From Kamptonema formosum PCC 6407 (GTDB lineage Bacteria > Cyanobacteriota > Cyanobacteriia > Cyanobacteriales > Microcoleaceae), in NCBI RefSeq assembly GCF_000332155.1, contig NZ_KB235903.1, positions 2,392,803-2,456,802 of the forward strand: a stretch of DNA of 64,000 bases. Reading direction: 5' to 3'. Under the pieces are notes generated by a model. It was not told the origin of the DNA. It saw only the letters and a list, made by a program, of their open reading frames with translations, and searched no databases. This document shows, in pieces, positions 54,245-63,083 of the stretch; position 1 is the first letter of the stretch; every line of letters starts with the position of its first letter. The position numbers and the translations under genes were made by a program.

Positions 54245-54331
54245 GACTATTGACGGGACACTAAAGTATCCCGCGTCCTTTTTCCTCCCAGGGCTAAAGC
54301 CACTGGGTTTCCAAGCTCCCGTGAGGTTTTT

Positions 54332-54856
54332 ATGATAGCAAATTTCATTAAACCCATTTTACATCGTCTGCTCAGCCCGATCGTAATTTTAATCCTGGCT
54401 TGTATGTGGGTACTACTGAGCGCTACTCCTGCTTTTGCATTGCCGAAAACAAATATTAATTACACTAACATTAACTTGTCAAATCGCGATTTTTCTAAAG
54501 CTGATTTAGCCGGAGGAACTTTTGTTGCTGCTGAGATGCGAAATACAAATTTTGAAGGTGCTGATTTGACTAACGCAATTTTAACTAAGGGAGTTTTGCT
54601 CAATGCCAATTTGTCAAATGCAAATCTCTCCGGTGCTTTAGCAGATAGGGTGACATTTGATGGTGCAAATTTAACTAATGCTAATTTTACAGAGGCTATT
54701 TTGACTCGGACTAGGTTTTACGATACAGCAATTTCTGGTGCTGATTTTACTGATGCAATTATTGACTCATATCAAGTTAATTTACTGTGCGAGAAAGCAG
54801 AGGGCGTAAATTCAGTTACGGGGGTTTCTACGCGCGAAAGTTTAGGATGTCGGTAA
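54332..54856 (+). CDS. Secreted pentapeptide-repeat protein
   Basis: A 174-residue protein with a signal peptide (LLSPIVILILACMWVLLSATPAFA), followed by about 16 pentapeptides (NLSNRDFSKADLAGG, NFEGADLTNAILTKG, NLSNANLSGAL) and a short Cys-bearing tail (NLLCEKAEGVN). Thylakoid-lumen pentapeptide proteins of plants and cyanobacteria have this form. The ATG comes six bases after GTGAGG, which belongs to the right end of the IscB element, so that element now supplies the leader and ribosome-binding site. Confidence 0.9.
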   Translation: MIANFIKPILHRLLSPIVILILACMWVLLSATPAFALPKTNINYTNINLSNRDFSKADLAGGTFVAAEMRNTNFEGADLTNAILTKGVLLNANLSNANLSGALADRVTFDGANLTNANFTEAILTRTRFYDTAISGADFTDAIIDSYQVNLLCEKAEGVNSVTGVSTRESLGCR

Positions 54857-54864
54857 AGGTTATA

Positions 54865-55043
54865 GGACTTAACGCTCATGGCTCTAAAAACCCGGTTTTT
54901 GAGAAAAGCTGTAGGTTCGGGCGAAGTATAGCAACCGCCACAATGGTTAGGAATTTTTGATTGCCCAAACCATTTCTACTCCTCCTGCCTCCTCCTATAT
55001 TTTCCTCAAAAAACGCTGTTTCTTTGGTTGGGTGCGTAAGTCC
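54865..55043. repeat. MITE-like element, copy B
   Basis: The 179-bp block begins GGACTTAACGC and ends GCGTAAGTCC. It is copy A (1275-1448) in reverse orientation, with the same inner CCCGGTTTTT palindromes and CCTCCTGCCTCCTCC-like middle. It lies 9 bp after the pentapeptide gene. Confidence 0.7.
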
Positions 55044-55122
55044 TGCGCTATAGGATGTCACCATTTAAACAGTATTATTTGTGGCTGCGATCGCCACCCA
55101 TATCCCCTCTTTTTTTATCTCT

Positions 55123-55731
55123 CTATTCATCGCTCTCTTTATCTATTTGTGGTTGCCGTTTCTTACGGAAAATTCCAGTCATATTAATGCCACTGACCAG
55201 CATCAATATAGCTCCCAAACCAACCAAAAGTACATAAATGGGCATTAGAAATTCTCCCAGGTATTCTCCTTGGTGAATCTTCATGAAAATCTCTCCTACC
55301 TCATCGGACATTTGAAACCAACTGCTGCCAATTCGGTAGATTAAACCTGTCACTGCACTGACTGCTAAAGGTAAGAAAATAATTGGTGCAGCTATACGGT
55401 GAACTTTACGAAAATCAAGTTTAGCATCTGGTCGTTCACGACGATTTGCACCAAAAAGTTTGGTCATTGTTAGACCAGTAACAATTAGTCCAATCGTTCC
55501 CAAAGCTAGTAAAAGTACATAAACTGCTCTGAGTTTATATCCGAGATAGCTTCCTTGGTGAATATCCATAAAAAGATGAATATCCATGAAATTTTGGGTT
55601 CCATCCTCTTCCATACCTAACCAACTTTCTGCTAGCCGATAGGCAACTCCCGTTAAGGCTGTTAATAGTAAAGGGATGAATATAATCGGTGAAATTTGGC
55701 GATGCAGTTTACGAAAGTTAACGTTGACCAT
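55123..55731 (-). CDS. PepSY-associated membrane protein with internal duplication
   Basis: A 202-residue protein with four hydrophobic segments in two repeats: FRKLHRQISPIIFIPLLLTALTGVAYRLAESWLGM and FRKVHRIAAPIIFLPLAVSAVTGLIYRIGSSWFQM, each followed by IHQGxYLG and a second helix (YVLLLALGTIGLIVTGL, YVLLVGLGAILMLVSGI). The conserved His residues in the repeats suggest haem or metal binding, as in PepSY-TM reductases, but that is inference. It is conserved as a family in cyanobacteria. The tail is Lys-rich. Confidence 0.82.
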   Translation of the reverse strand: MVNVNFRKLHRQISPIIFIPLLLTALTGVAYRLAESWLGMEEDGTQNFMDIHLFMDIHQGSYLGYKLRAVYVLLLALGTIGLIVTGLTMTKLFGANRRERPDAKLDFRKVHRIAAPIIFLPLAVSAVTGLIYRIGSSWFQMSDEVGEIFMKIHQGEYLGEFLMPIYVLLVGLGAILMLVSGINMTGIFRKKRQPQIDKESDE

Positions 55732-55812
55732 CTATGAATATCCTTTTTGTCAGTTTTTTGTTGTTTATAAATCAGACTAGCACTATTGTGTCAGCGTCAG
55801 GATATTTTATCA

Positions 55813-55864
55813 AGACTTACGCACGATCGCAGTAGGGCGTTACGGATAGTTTTGCGTAAGTCCT
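55813..55864. repeat. MITE-like element, short copy D
   Basis: AAGACTTACGCA and TGCGTAAGTCCT are inverted ends 52 bp apart, with GGGCGTTACGG between. The remaining gap 55732-56186 holds copy C and ATTACCA repeats, and no gene. Confidence 0.65.
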
Positions 55865-56041
55865 ATTTATGCTGAAATCCTTTACTTAAATTTACTTGGA
55901 CTGACAGAGGAGCGTCAGTTCTATCTATTTACATTTTATTACTTATATTCCTGCACACAAGATAGTTACGTCAAGTCTCCTTAGTTACCTAAAGTAAAAA
56001 AATTGCATTTCCTACAAAATCAATTAATATTTTAACACAAT

Positions 56042-56185
56042 CAAGACTTACGCACCCCACCAAAGAAACCAGTTTTTTTACAAAAATACTTCGTTCTGCC
56101 TTCTACATAATAGCCTTTTGCCTCCTGCCTCCTGCTACCAATTACCAATTACCAATTACCAATTACCAATTACCAATTACCATTT
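56042..56185. repeat. MITE-like element, partial copy C, and heptamers
   Basis: GACTTACGCACCCCACC starts a copy matching 1275-1395 (AAAATACTTCGTTCTGCCTTC...), but the far end is replaced by CCAATTA heptamers (56136-56182). Confidence 0.65.
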
Positions 56186-56186
56186 T

Positions 56187-58730
56187 TTACATTTTTTGTA
56201 GGGATCGCCAATCCCCGATCGCCTTCTGTGGCCATAACCAGTTTTTGCTCAAAGAAGTAGGTTGAAAACTCTCCGCATCACTCGCTATCACCTGTTCCCG
56301 GAGTCTACTTGCTTCGTGCAACAAATCAGTCCGCTGCTGAGGCGACAATCCTCGATCGCGTGCCTGCTGCATCCTTACTAATCCTAATCCAGCATAAGCA
56401 GTTAGCGCTTCCTCACTTCTTGTCGAAGGTATCGCCGGGCCAGAAGCAACTGATTGCGGCCCTGTCCTGACAGTTGCTTCCACTAAATCCAGCACTTCCA
56501 ACCAAACTTGATAAGCTTGATTTAAATTGCCTTCCACATATAAAGCAAAACCCAAAGCATTGCGATACTCCACCGACTCTGGCCGCGATTTCAGAGCACT
56601 TTCCCAGTAACGCCTAGCATCATCAACACTATATTTATTATTATTTTGGTCAGATTGAATCGATTGCCAAGCTAAGCGACCCCAGAGAAACTTAATTTCC
56701 GGGTTGTCCGGCGCTGTTTCCGAAGCCGCCGTGAGAGCAACTTCAGCGTGTTTTAGCGCTTGTCGCCGTTTAGGATCTAAGAGTTCTTCTACAGCTTGTT
56801 GTCCTTCAGAAAGCTTACCTTGATTAAACTTTTGGATTGCGATCGCTTGCACCTGAGAACTACTAGCTACTTTGAGATTAACAACCTCCGCGTTTGGGCC
56901 CACAGAGTCCGTAATTGGTGGTAATGCGATCGGCAACATTTCCCCAGGTTTGGGCCCTCGGTTTTGCCAAAACCACAAACCCAACACCATTGATGCCACA
57001 ATACCCGTTGGAAATAAGCAATAAGCCCATGCTAAAGATTTTTTCTTGTGTTTTCCCGCTTTCACAGGGGATGGTTTTAAACGCGCCGATTTGCTAGGTA
57101 ATTGCTCTGCCTGCGGATTGGGCTTTTGGCGAGAATTGGTATTAGCAGGTTGTGGGATTTGAGATGGAGAATTTCGCTTAAACGACGAAGGAACAGAAGA
57201 AGGACTTTGAGATTGAGCAATACTGTTACTATGCTCCTGTTTCTGTCTCCTCTGACTTAAAGCCTCCTCTCTTTGGGATTCATTATTAGCTAGCTGATGC
57301 CTGAAATTAGCAATTAAAGCTGAATTTTCAGCCTCATTGCCCCAATCATCTTCGTCATCAGCGAAATCCCCAAAGTCTGTCACCAAAGGACTTTCTATTT
57401 CCTCATCAGGCGCAAGTCCGTCGTATCCAGCCAGATTTTCCTCTGATTGCTGACCGTGACGGAGAGCAGGATAAGATGGCGGATAGCTCAAATTGCCTGT
57501 TAAAGTCGCATCTACTCCCTTCGCTTGAGCCCAAATCCCAGTTTGCGCCCCAGTCAGATAGCCGTCAAAATCTGAATGCAGATACAGAATCGGTAAGGCC
57601 CAGTACAACTGATGAGAACCGTAAGCAGAAATTAAACCCGCCCTTGCTCGGCTCAAACTCAGATCCACCGGATAACCTTGATTCAGGTTGCGGTAAAATA
57701 AGCGCGTCAGAGTTAAAGCTACTTCATCGGGAATGCGTTCGGCCATCGCTAACACCGCAGGAATGCCGCGCTTCACCAGCGCTTCTGCTAAATTGCGTTC
57801 TCCAGTGTCATCCCCATCAAAGCGATCGCCATAGGCACTTCGACAGGAATTGAACACGGCCATTTGAATGCCATTGTTAGCTAATAAACCTGCTAAATCA
57901 TCGCCACTTAAGGTTTCAGTTAAACCTGTCCTGTCGCTGACCAAGTAAAGTTCGCCGCCTCTAGCTGCGAGATTGCTGTGACCGGCATAGTGTAGAACTT
58001 GATATTGTCCTTGTTCTAAGGCTTGAGTAAGCTGTTCGCGATCGGGTTGTTCTAGGATTGTTAATTGAATTTGCGGGGCATAAACATTATTTTCAAGAGT
58101 AGCCCGGTTTTGGAGTTCCTGTTGGAGGTGGAGGGCTTCTCTTTTGAGCTGTAAGCTGTCTTGGTCGTTGGGGGCCGCGATCGCCATTAATATTTTTAGA
58201 GGCTGCTGAGGCGCAAGTATTCGCCTCTGCTTGAGCAAACTGACACCCGGTTGATAGCGGGAAAAAATCACATCCGTACCAGTAGCCAAAGGGCGATCGG
58301 CAGCGTGCAAAACCTCCCAAGGCAAACGCGGCAAACGTCGGCCTTTGAGTCCCAAACGCAACTGCAACACCTCTCGGCGGTGTTGGGCGATCGCTTGGGC
58401 GCAAGTCCAGCTATCCCGGAGATTGCCTTGAAATAGCCCATTATAAAGCTGTTGACCGAGAGCCGTCAGATTCGGTCTAGGACTGGTTTTGAGAGATGGG
58501 GTGGCAATTTCTGGTTTTGCCTTCCTTTGTCCCTGTGCGATCGCAACTTTTCCCTCAAGCAAACCTAGCAAGGGGTCATTCATCAGTTGTTCGGCAAGGG
58601 TAAGCCACTCTGCTACTGGCCAAGTCACTAATTCTTCTGCCAATAGTACGCCAGGTGCAACCCTTTCCGTCCGCACGAGATATTCATCTTCCCCAACTGG
58701 GGTAACAGATAACAAAAATTCTTGGGTCAC
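56187..58730 (-). CDS. CHAT-domain protein with membrane segment and TPR
   Basis: An 847-residue protein. Residues 110-400 are a CHAT caspase-like protease: His in VLHYAGHSN (about 250) and Cys in AVFNSCRSAYG (about 296), with GIPAVLAMAERIPDEVALTLTRLFY. A Gln/Ser/Pro-rich linker leads to one membrane helix (AWAYCLFPTGIVASMVLGLWFW, about 575) and a TPR-like C-terminal region (FLWGRLAWQSIQSDQ, VEYRNALGFALYVEGNLNQAYQVWLEVLD). Many CHAT proteases act in bacterial defence or cell death, but this form is widespread in cyanobacteria with unknown target. It stands alone. Confidence 0.9.
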   Translation of the reverse strand: MTQEFLLSVTPVGEDEYLVRTERVAPGVLLAEELVTWPVAEWLTLAEQLMNDPLLGLLEGKVAIAQGQRKAKPEIATPSLKTSPRPNLTALGQQLYNGLFQGNLRDSWTCAQAIAQHRREVLQLRLGLKGRRLPRLPWEVLHAADRPLATGTDVIFSRYQPGVSLLKQRRILAPQQPLKILMAIAAPNDQDSLQLKREALHLQQELQNRATLENNVYAPQIQLTILEQPDREQLTQALEQGQYQVLHYAGHSNLAARGGELYLVSDRTGLTETLSGDDLAGLLANNGIQMAVFNSCRSAYGDRFDGDDTGERNLAEALVKRGIPAVLAMAERIPDEVALTLTRLFYRNLNQGYPVDLSLSRARAGLISAYGSHQLYWALPILYLHSDFDGYLTGAQTGIWAQAKGVDATLTGNLSYPPSYPALRHGQQSEENLAGYDGLAPDEEIESPLVTDFGDFADDEDDWGNEAENSALIANFRHQLANNESQREEALSQRRQKQEHSNSIAQSQSPSSVPSSFKRNSPSQIPQPANTNSRQKPNPQAEQLPSKSARLKPSPVKAGKHKKKSLAWAYCLFPTGIVASMVLGLWFWQNRGPKPGEMLPIALPPITDSVGPNAEVVNLKVASSSQVQAIAIQKFNQGKLSEGQQAVEELLDPKRRQALKHAEVALTAASETAPDNPEIKFLWGRLAWQSIQSDQNNNKYSVDDARRYWESALKSRPESVEYRNALGFALYVEGNLNQAYQVWLEVLDLVEATVRTGPQSVASGPAIPSTRSEEALTAYAGLGLVRMQQARDRGLSPQQRTDLLHEASRLREQVIASDAESFQPTSLSKNWLWPQKAIGDWRSLQKM

Positions 58731-59383
58731 AGATTTAGTGCCCTCCCGATCGATTCTTTAATTGCCCCTGTGTTTATGGTCTGCATTAGCAATTGCTAAG
58801 CCTCTCTATGACTAATTATGACGAAGGAAGAAGGAAGAGAAATCTCCCCTTTACCTCAATAAGGTTGAGATCGGACAGTTGTGGAGGCTAAAGCCTGTGA
58901 AAAACAGATACTGCGATCGCTTCGTTCCTCGCAATGACAACCGCTAACTGAACCCTATTGCCTTTACCCTTTTCTCCTTCCCTTGCTATTTGACGCAGAA
59001 ACCGGGTTTTTGGCCCCGCGTCTGCAAGTCGTAGCTAAATCAATAAAAGTTTCTTGATATAGTGGTGGGAGATAAGCGATCGTACCTATAAGTTGGTAAT
59101 TTCTTAGACTTTCTGAGCTTTTCTAAGTGTTAAGTTCGCGATCGGGAAATTAGCACTCAGCAGTCACAACTCAAGACTAGAAACTTTTTTGCCTTTCTCT
59201 CACCGTTGCTGACATTTTGCACCCTTGCCAAACTTTGTCTCAAACTTTAGTCCTTAACTTCTAGGGTAAAGTCTCGTAAAGGAGATTTCCCACCGGATTT
59301 TTAGTCCTGTTTAAAGGAATTCAGGCATTAGGCCTGTATTTCAGGGTAATTCTGAAAATTTTTTAACTATTAATTGTTAACTG
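58731..59383. other. Gap between CHAT and NB-ARC genes
   Basis: 653 bp without a gene. Seen: a GAAGAAG stretch at 58823, CTTCGTTCCTCGCAATGACAA at 58921, AACCGGGTTTTT at 59003, and CTGTTAA heptamers at 59370-59405 that run into the stop of the next gene. No RNA gene or CRISPR array. Confidence 0.6.
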
Positions 59384-60772
59384 TTAACTGTTAACTGTTA
59401 ACTGTTTGATATACTGCTTCAGTACAGGTGGCAAAGTATAAAGATTGTCTTGTTTTTCGATGAAGCAACGCCGCGATAGAGATTGCAGTGCATTTAGTAA
59501 ATCAGATAATGATATTTGTCCTTGTTCTAGTAATTTTGCTAGGTTGACAGGATGGCTTTCCTTAGCTAATAAGTATAAAACTTGTTTTTCCAATTCGGAT
59601 AAGCGATCGCACTGTTCCTGTAAAATATCTTTCAAATCTTCGGGTAACAATATAGCATCATCTGGTAATAACTCAGTCATGTATCCTCCCAACTCTTGAA
59701 TTAGAGTCGCCACGCTTTTTAACCATAAAGGATTGCCTTCATAGCGCTGAATGAGTTCTGAGTAACTATCTATTTCTCCTAATCCATAATCTCTCAATAT
59801 CTCCCGTCCGGCAGCGATATCTAAACCAGTGAGTTGTAGGGTACGAATAGAAGTAGTTTGGCTTTTAACTTGAGGGATTTCTCTGGGTTGTTCCCAACCT
59901 ATTAGCAAAAAGCAGCTTTGATGGGATAATTTTTCTATTTGTTTTAAAAAGGAGCGATATTCTTCATGCTCTGGTTTATATTTTCCTGCTAATTCACCGC
60001 TACTGAAAAGATGGTGAACGTCATCTAAGACTATTAAAGTGCGGTACTTTTGTAAATACTTAATTAGGGGTAAGCGTTTCGGGTTAGTTGCAGGAGAATC
60101 TAGCTTTTCTGACTCGGAGAAAAGCTGGATTAGTTCGTGTTGAAATTCGTCGAGGGTGTGGGATGCGTCTATGGTGCGCCAAATTATGTAATCAAATTCA
60201 TCTTTTATTTGTTGTACGAGTTGTACTGCTAGGGATGTTTTGCCGATGCCGCTGATACCAGTGAGGGCGATGAGGCGGCTGTGTTGTTGTACAATCCAGT
60301 TGGTGAGGGTTTGGAGTTCAGGAGTGCGATTGTAGAAAGTGCCTAATTCTGGCATCTCACTTAAATCTTGATGTGGAGTTTCAGGTTGTTTTGTATTAGA
60401 TGTTTCTTGATTTGGTGGGTGTGAGTTTGGTGGTTCTGGTGGGTGTCTGGGTTGTTCACAGAAGTTAATGTTACCAACTCGGACATGATCTTGTACAACA
60501 TTTGAAAATAGGGAGATTTGTAACCTCTCCATCGCTGAGCGAAAATTCTTTTTATTGATATCTTCTCCTAACTCTTCTGAGAGTAATTGCCATAGTTGTG
60601 AAGCTGCATTCCTAACACGACTTTCAGAACAGTCAAAGTCTTTGGCTACGTGCTTGTATGTATCGTGTTGTAGAGTTGCTTTCAGTACCGCCTCTTGTAA
60701 ATCGTCAAGGTGTTGACCCGTTTTCTCAAAGACTATGCGATCGGCGAGGTTTAACATTTCCTTAAGATTCAT
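59384..60772 (-). CDS. HTH-NB-ARC ATPase (STAND family)
   Basis: A 462-residue protein. Residues 1-85 are the helix-turn-helix domain often at the N terminus of cyanobacterial NB-ARC and vWA-MoxR-associated proteins (DDLQEAVLKATLQHDTYKHVAKDFDCSESRVRNAASQLWQLLSEELGEDINK). A Pro/Glu-rich linker follows. The NB-ARC part shows P-loop GISGIGKTSLAVQL, Walker B TLIVLDDVHHL, LLIGWEQPRE and GNPLWLKSVATLI, and it ends after a winged helix. No sensor repeats (WD40/TPR) follow. It is the intact paralogue of the broken gene at 22504-23883. Role unknown; STAND proteins often work in signalling or defence. Confidence 0.88.
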   Translation of the reverse strand: MNLKEMLNLADRIVFEKTGQHLDDLQEAVLKATLQHDTYKHVAKDFDCSESRVRNAASQLWQLLSEELGEDINKKNFRSAMERLQISLFSNVVQDHVRVGNINFCEQPRHPPEPPNSHPPNQETSNTKQPETPHQDLSEMPELGTFYNRTPELQTLTNWIVQQHSRLIALTGISGIGKTSLAVQLVQQIKDEFDYIIWRTIDASHTLDEFQHELIQLFSESEKLDSPATNPKRLPLIKYLQKYRTLIVLDDVHHLFSSGELAGKYKPEHEEYRSFLKQIEKLSHQSCFLLIGWEQPREIPQVKSQTTSIRTLQLTGLDIAAGREILRDYGLGEIDSYSELIQRYEGNPLWLKSVATLIQELGGYMTELLPDDAILLPEDLKDILQEQCDRLSELEKQVLYLLAKESHPVNLAKLLEQGQISLSDLLNALQSLSRRCFIEKQDNLYTLPPVLKQYIKQLTVNS

Positions 60773-60813
60773 CGGCTTAAGAGGCTGGGATGATTTTGTG
60801 TATTATGGCACAG

Positions 60814-60851
60814 TTTTAGACATTTTAGTATATTTTTAGATATTTTGGTAT
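60814..60851. promoter_or_regulatory. Helically phased TTTTAG motifs upstream of HTH-NB-ARC gene
   Basis: TTTTAG at 60814, 60823 and 60834 and TTTTGG at 60843 are spaced 9, 11 and 9 bp. They also make two 18-bp direct repeats (60814-60831 and 60834-60851, two mismatches). The start codon at 60772 is 42 bp away. The arrangement parallels the TCCGA series before the paralogue. Confidence 0.55.
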
Positions 60852-61100
60852 GTAACTAGATTTAAAGAGACTTAAGTTAGCGGAAATTTGGGTGGCAAAA
60901 TAGGATGTTTTGGGACTAGACAAAGCTTTAATTTATACTGATTATGGTAGGAATATCAAAGGAAAAGTGTGGGGATAAAACGGTTGTTCTTTTATACATT
61001 ACAATGGCGTGTTAGATCGCAAGTGCGGTCTAATTATTAGTTCTACTAGGAATTTTAATTGAACGAATAAGCCTATATTTATGATGAGATATTTTTCCTT

Positions 61101-61733
61101 ATGAGCCTCGAAAATATATGGACTTGGGCAGATATAGTTCAACTTGCCGCAGGCTTTGTCTTGTTTATGATGGGTATCTGGATAGGCAAGAAACAGGAGA
61201 AGTCAGTTAATCTAACAAAAAATCTTACGGAAGAGATTAAATCTCTTCAAACTGGACTATCAGAATTGGAAATGTATGAAAAAATTGGCGTAATTGGATG
61301 GGGATTAAACCGAACTTCTCATGGAGAAAAGGATGCAGCGCCAGCACTACTTTATGATTGTTTGGCCGTATTGCCAATATTAGAGTTTTCTGGTGAACGT
61401 CTTGCCAATAATTATATTGATCTCCTGCGTAAATCTTTAGACTTATTAACCGAGTATTCACTTGGTAATAAACCAATGTCTGTTATTTTGATTGACTACT
61501 CATTAATAGAAATCAAAAACCTTGAGCGTAAGGGACGTAAAGAGCTGGCGGAGGAAATGATGAATGCTTTAGCAAGATACTTAGACAGTTTGAAATCTAA
61601 AAACAAACAAAGAATGACAGAAATTAGCGCTCATTTCTTATCGGAAGAGTCGGTGAAGCAGCTTTTGAGTTTAGAAGGAGGTGACACCTTGAAAATCATG
61701 AAATTGTTAAATAGTGTTGACAGAAAATGTTAA
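61101..61733 (+). CDS. Membrane-anchored protein of unknown function
   Basis: A 210-residue protein with one N-terminal membrane helix (IVQLAAGFVLFMMGIWIGKK), then a helical cytoplasmic domain (LTEEIKSLQTGLSELEMYEKIGVIGWGLNRTSHGEKDAAPALLYD...). I do not recognise a family. It is divergent from the NB-ARC gene (328 bp apart) and six bases before the next gene, so the two following genes are an operon. Confidence 0.7.
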   Translation: MSLENIWTWADIVQLAAGFVLFMMGIWIGKKQEKSVNLTKNLTEEIKSLQTGLSELEMYEKIGVIGWGLNRTSHGEKDAAPALLYDCLAVLPILEFSGERLANNYIDLLRKSLDLLTEYSLGNKPMSVILIDYSLIEIKNLERKGRKELAEEMMNALARYLDSLKSKNKQRMTEISAHFLSEESVKQLLSLEGGDTLKIMKLLNSVDRKC

Positions 61734-61739
61734 GTTATT

Positions 61740-62234
61740 ATGGTTTCGACTGAAATTCCTTTTTTTATCTTTGAATCATTTTTTAATGGATCGATCAGAG
61801 TTCAACTTGATTGGAAGAGATTAAGAAATGAGCAAGTTAATGTTAGCTTGATGGTCTGCAATGAACTAGAAAATCCTTCAGATTGGTATTTACCATGGTA
61901 TTTCAATGATATAGATGAGGAAGTAAGTTACTTAGTGGCCAATGCAAGTCCACTGACATTAGCTGATATTCCCAAGGCTATAAATCGTCTCAATAGTAAG
62001 CGTAGAGACCAAATTCAAGAGCTATTAAGTGGATTTATAAATACAACTAAACAACCAGTTCAAATTGTGATTGCAACATACGCATTGCCAGATGGCAAAC
62101 ACTTGATAATAGATGGCAACCATCGTTCCTCTGCTCTTATTATTGCTGGAGTTAAAGCTAGATTAATGGTTTTTGAGGTGTTGGGAAATCTTGACAAAGA
62201 ATTACTTCCAGATTTATGTCACTGGAAAGACTAG
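61740..62234 (+). CDS. ParB/sulfiredoxin-fold-like protein
   Basis: A 164-residue protein. The C-terminal third, QIVIATYALPDGKHLIIDGNHRSSALIIAGVKARLMVFEV, has the DGNHR motif of ParB-N/sulfiredoxin-like nucleotide-binding folds. The N-terminal half is not recognised. In related small proteins this fold binds or hydrolyses nucleotides. It starts six bases after the membrane protein gene and may be its partner. Assignment rests on one motif. Confidence 0.6.
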   Translation: MVSTEIPFFIFESFFNGSIRVQLDWKRLRNEQVNVSLMVCNELENPSDWYLPWYFNDIDEEVSYLVANASPLTLADIPKAINRLNSKRRDQIQELLSGFINTTKQPVQIVIATYALPDGKHLIIDGNHRSSALIIAGVKARLMVFEVLGNLDKELLPDLCHWKD

Positions 62235-62260
62235 AGTAGATGTTCTTGAACGTAGGATAT

Positions 62261-62335
62261 AAACCAGGTTTCTCAGATAACTAAAACATCGCAGCCGAGA
62301 TTTTATTCAGAAACCCGATTTCTCACCCCCACGCG
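62261..62335. repeat. 75-bp repeat, copy 1 (ends AAACC..GGTTTCTC)
   Basis: Nearly identical to 63084-63158. AAACCAGGTTTCTC and GAAACCCGATTTCTC lie at each end around AGATAACTAAAACATCGC. The two copies bracket the small gene pair at 62523-63048. The rest of the gap 62235-62522 shows no gene. Confidence 0.8.
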
Positions 62336-62522
62336 CCTCGCCAAAACAAAGCGCGTAGGCGCAGCCAGGCGTAGGCATCGCCACTCTCCTGTAGTTTGGG
62401 TTGAGAGACGAAACCCAAAATTCACCTCCGAAACTCGTAGGGTAAGCAATATTCACTTTGTTTACCAATAAGGTATCATAAAGGAGTTCCTTAAACTCAG
62501 TGTAGCGAGCGAGAGTTAGACT

Positions 62523-62795
62523 ATGCAAACAATTCTTTTAAGTCGCGAAGAAGTTGGAGAACGTGCAAAGAAATTGTACGAAAGCACCATCCGTCAACAA
62601 GTAGAGATCGACAAAAACATTGGCAAAATGGTCATCATCGACTTTGAATCAGGAGACTACGAAGTAGATGAAACTGGGTTAAAAGCAGCCCGCAAACTCA
62701 GCGCAAAACATCCAAATGCCAGTCTATTTGGTATCCGCATTGGATACAATGTAGCTGTATCATTCGGTGGAGTCATGGAGCGTGTCTATAAGTGA
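62523..62795 (+). CDS. Small protein paired with an aspartic-protease gene
   Basis: A 90-residue protein (MQTILLSREEVGERAKKLYESTIRQQVEIDKNIGKMVIIDFESGDYEVDE...). Its stop overlaps the GTG start of the clan AA protease gene (GTGA), so the two were translationally coupled. I recall such two-gene units in cyanobacteria, but the function is unknown; a toxin-antitoxin-like pairing is possible and unproven. Confidence 0.7.
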   Translation: MQTILLSREEVGERAKKLYESTIRQQVEIDKNIGKMVIIDFESGDYEVDETGLKAARKLSAKHPNASLFGIRIGYNVAVSFGGVMERVYK

Positions 62796-63048
62796 TTTCC
62801 GGCATTGTAACTGATGGACACGCAACCGTCACATTGATATTTCTACTCTTCAACGGCTCAACTCTACCGATTGAATTTGTCGTCGATACCGGATTTACCG
62901 GACATCTTTGCTTGCCTTCAGAAACGGTTTCATTATTGAGGCTACCTTTTATATACGATTACTGGGAACTGCTTTGCTAAACGATCAAGAACTTGTGATT
63001 CAGTTCACCGAAGGCGGGTTGGTGACGATCGATGAGTTATATGCGTAG
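62792..63048 (+). pseudogene. Clan AA retropepsin-like aspartic protease, internally deleted
   Basis: The start gives ISGIVTDGHATVTLIFLLFNGSTLPIEFVVDTGFTGHLCLPSE, with the catalytic DTG. After FIYDY the frame stops at 62980, while another frame continues LLGTALLNDQELVIQFTEGGLVTIDELYA to 63048, the normal C-terminal end. About 40-50 residues between are missing. The product cannot be a complete protease. Confidence 0.8.
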
Positions 63049-63083
63049 GCGTTGCCAGCGGCTGGCATCGCACCTTTCTTAAG

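Larger units (their letters stand above)
52722..54331 (+). mobile_element. IscB element (IS200/IS605-like ISC), non-autonomous
   Basis: The left end at about 52722 folds into a multi-branched hairpin, and the right end carries CGGGACACTAAAGTATCCCG and CCCAGGGCTAAAGCCACTGGG hairpins (54254-54307), as seen at ends of IS200/IS605-type elements. Inside are only the omega-RNA region and iscB. There is no tnpA transposase, so movement would depend on one encoded elsewhere. The right end touches the start codon of the next gene. Both boundaries are estimates. Confidence 0.7.

Noticed and set aside
62792-62980. Intact 62-residue aspartic protease
   Set aside because: The C-terminal half of the family is present in another frame up to 63048, so this is a deletion product, not a short gene.
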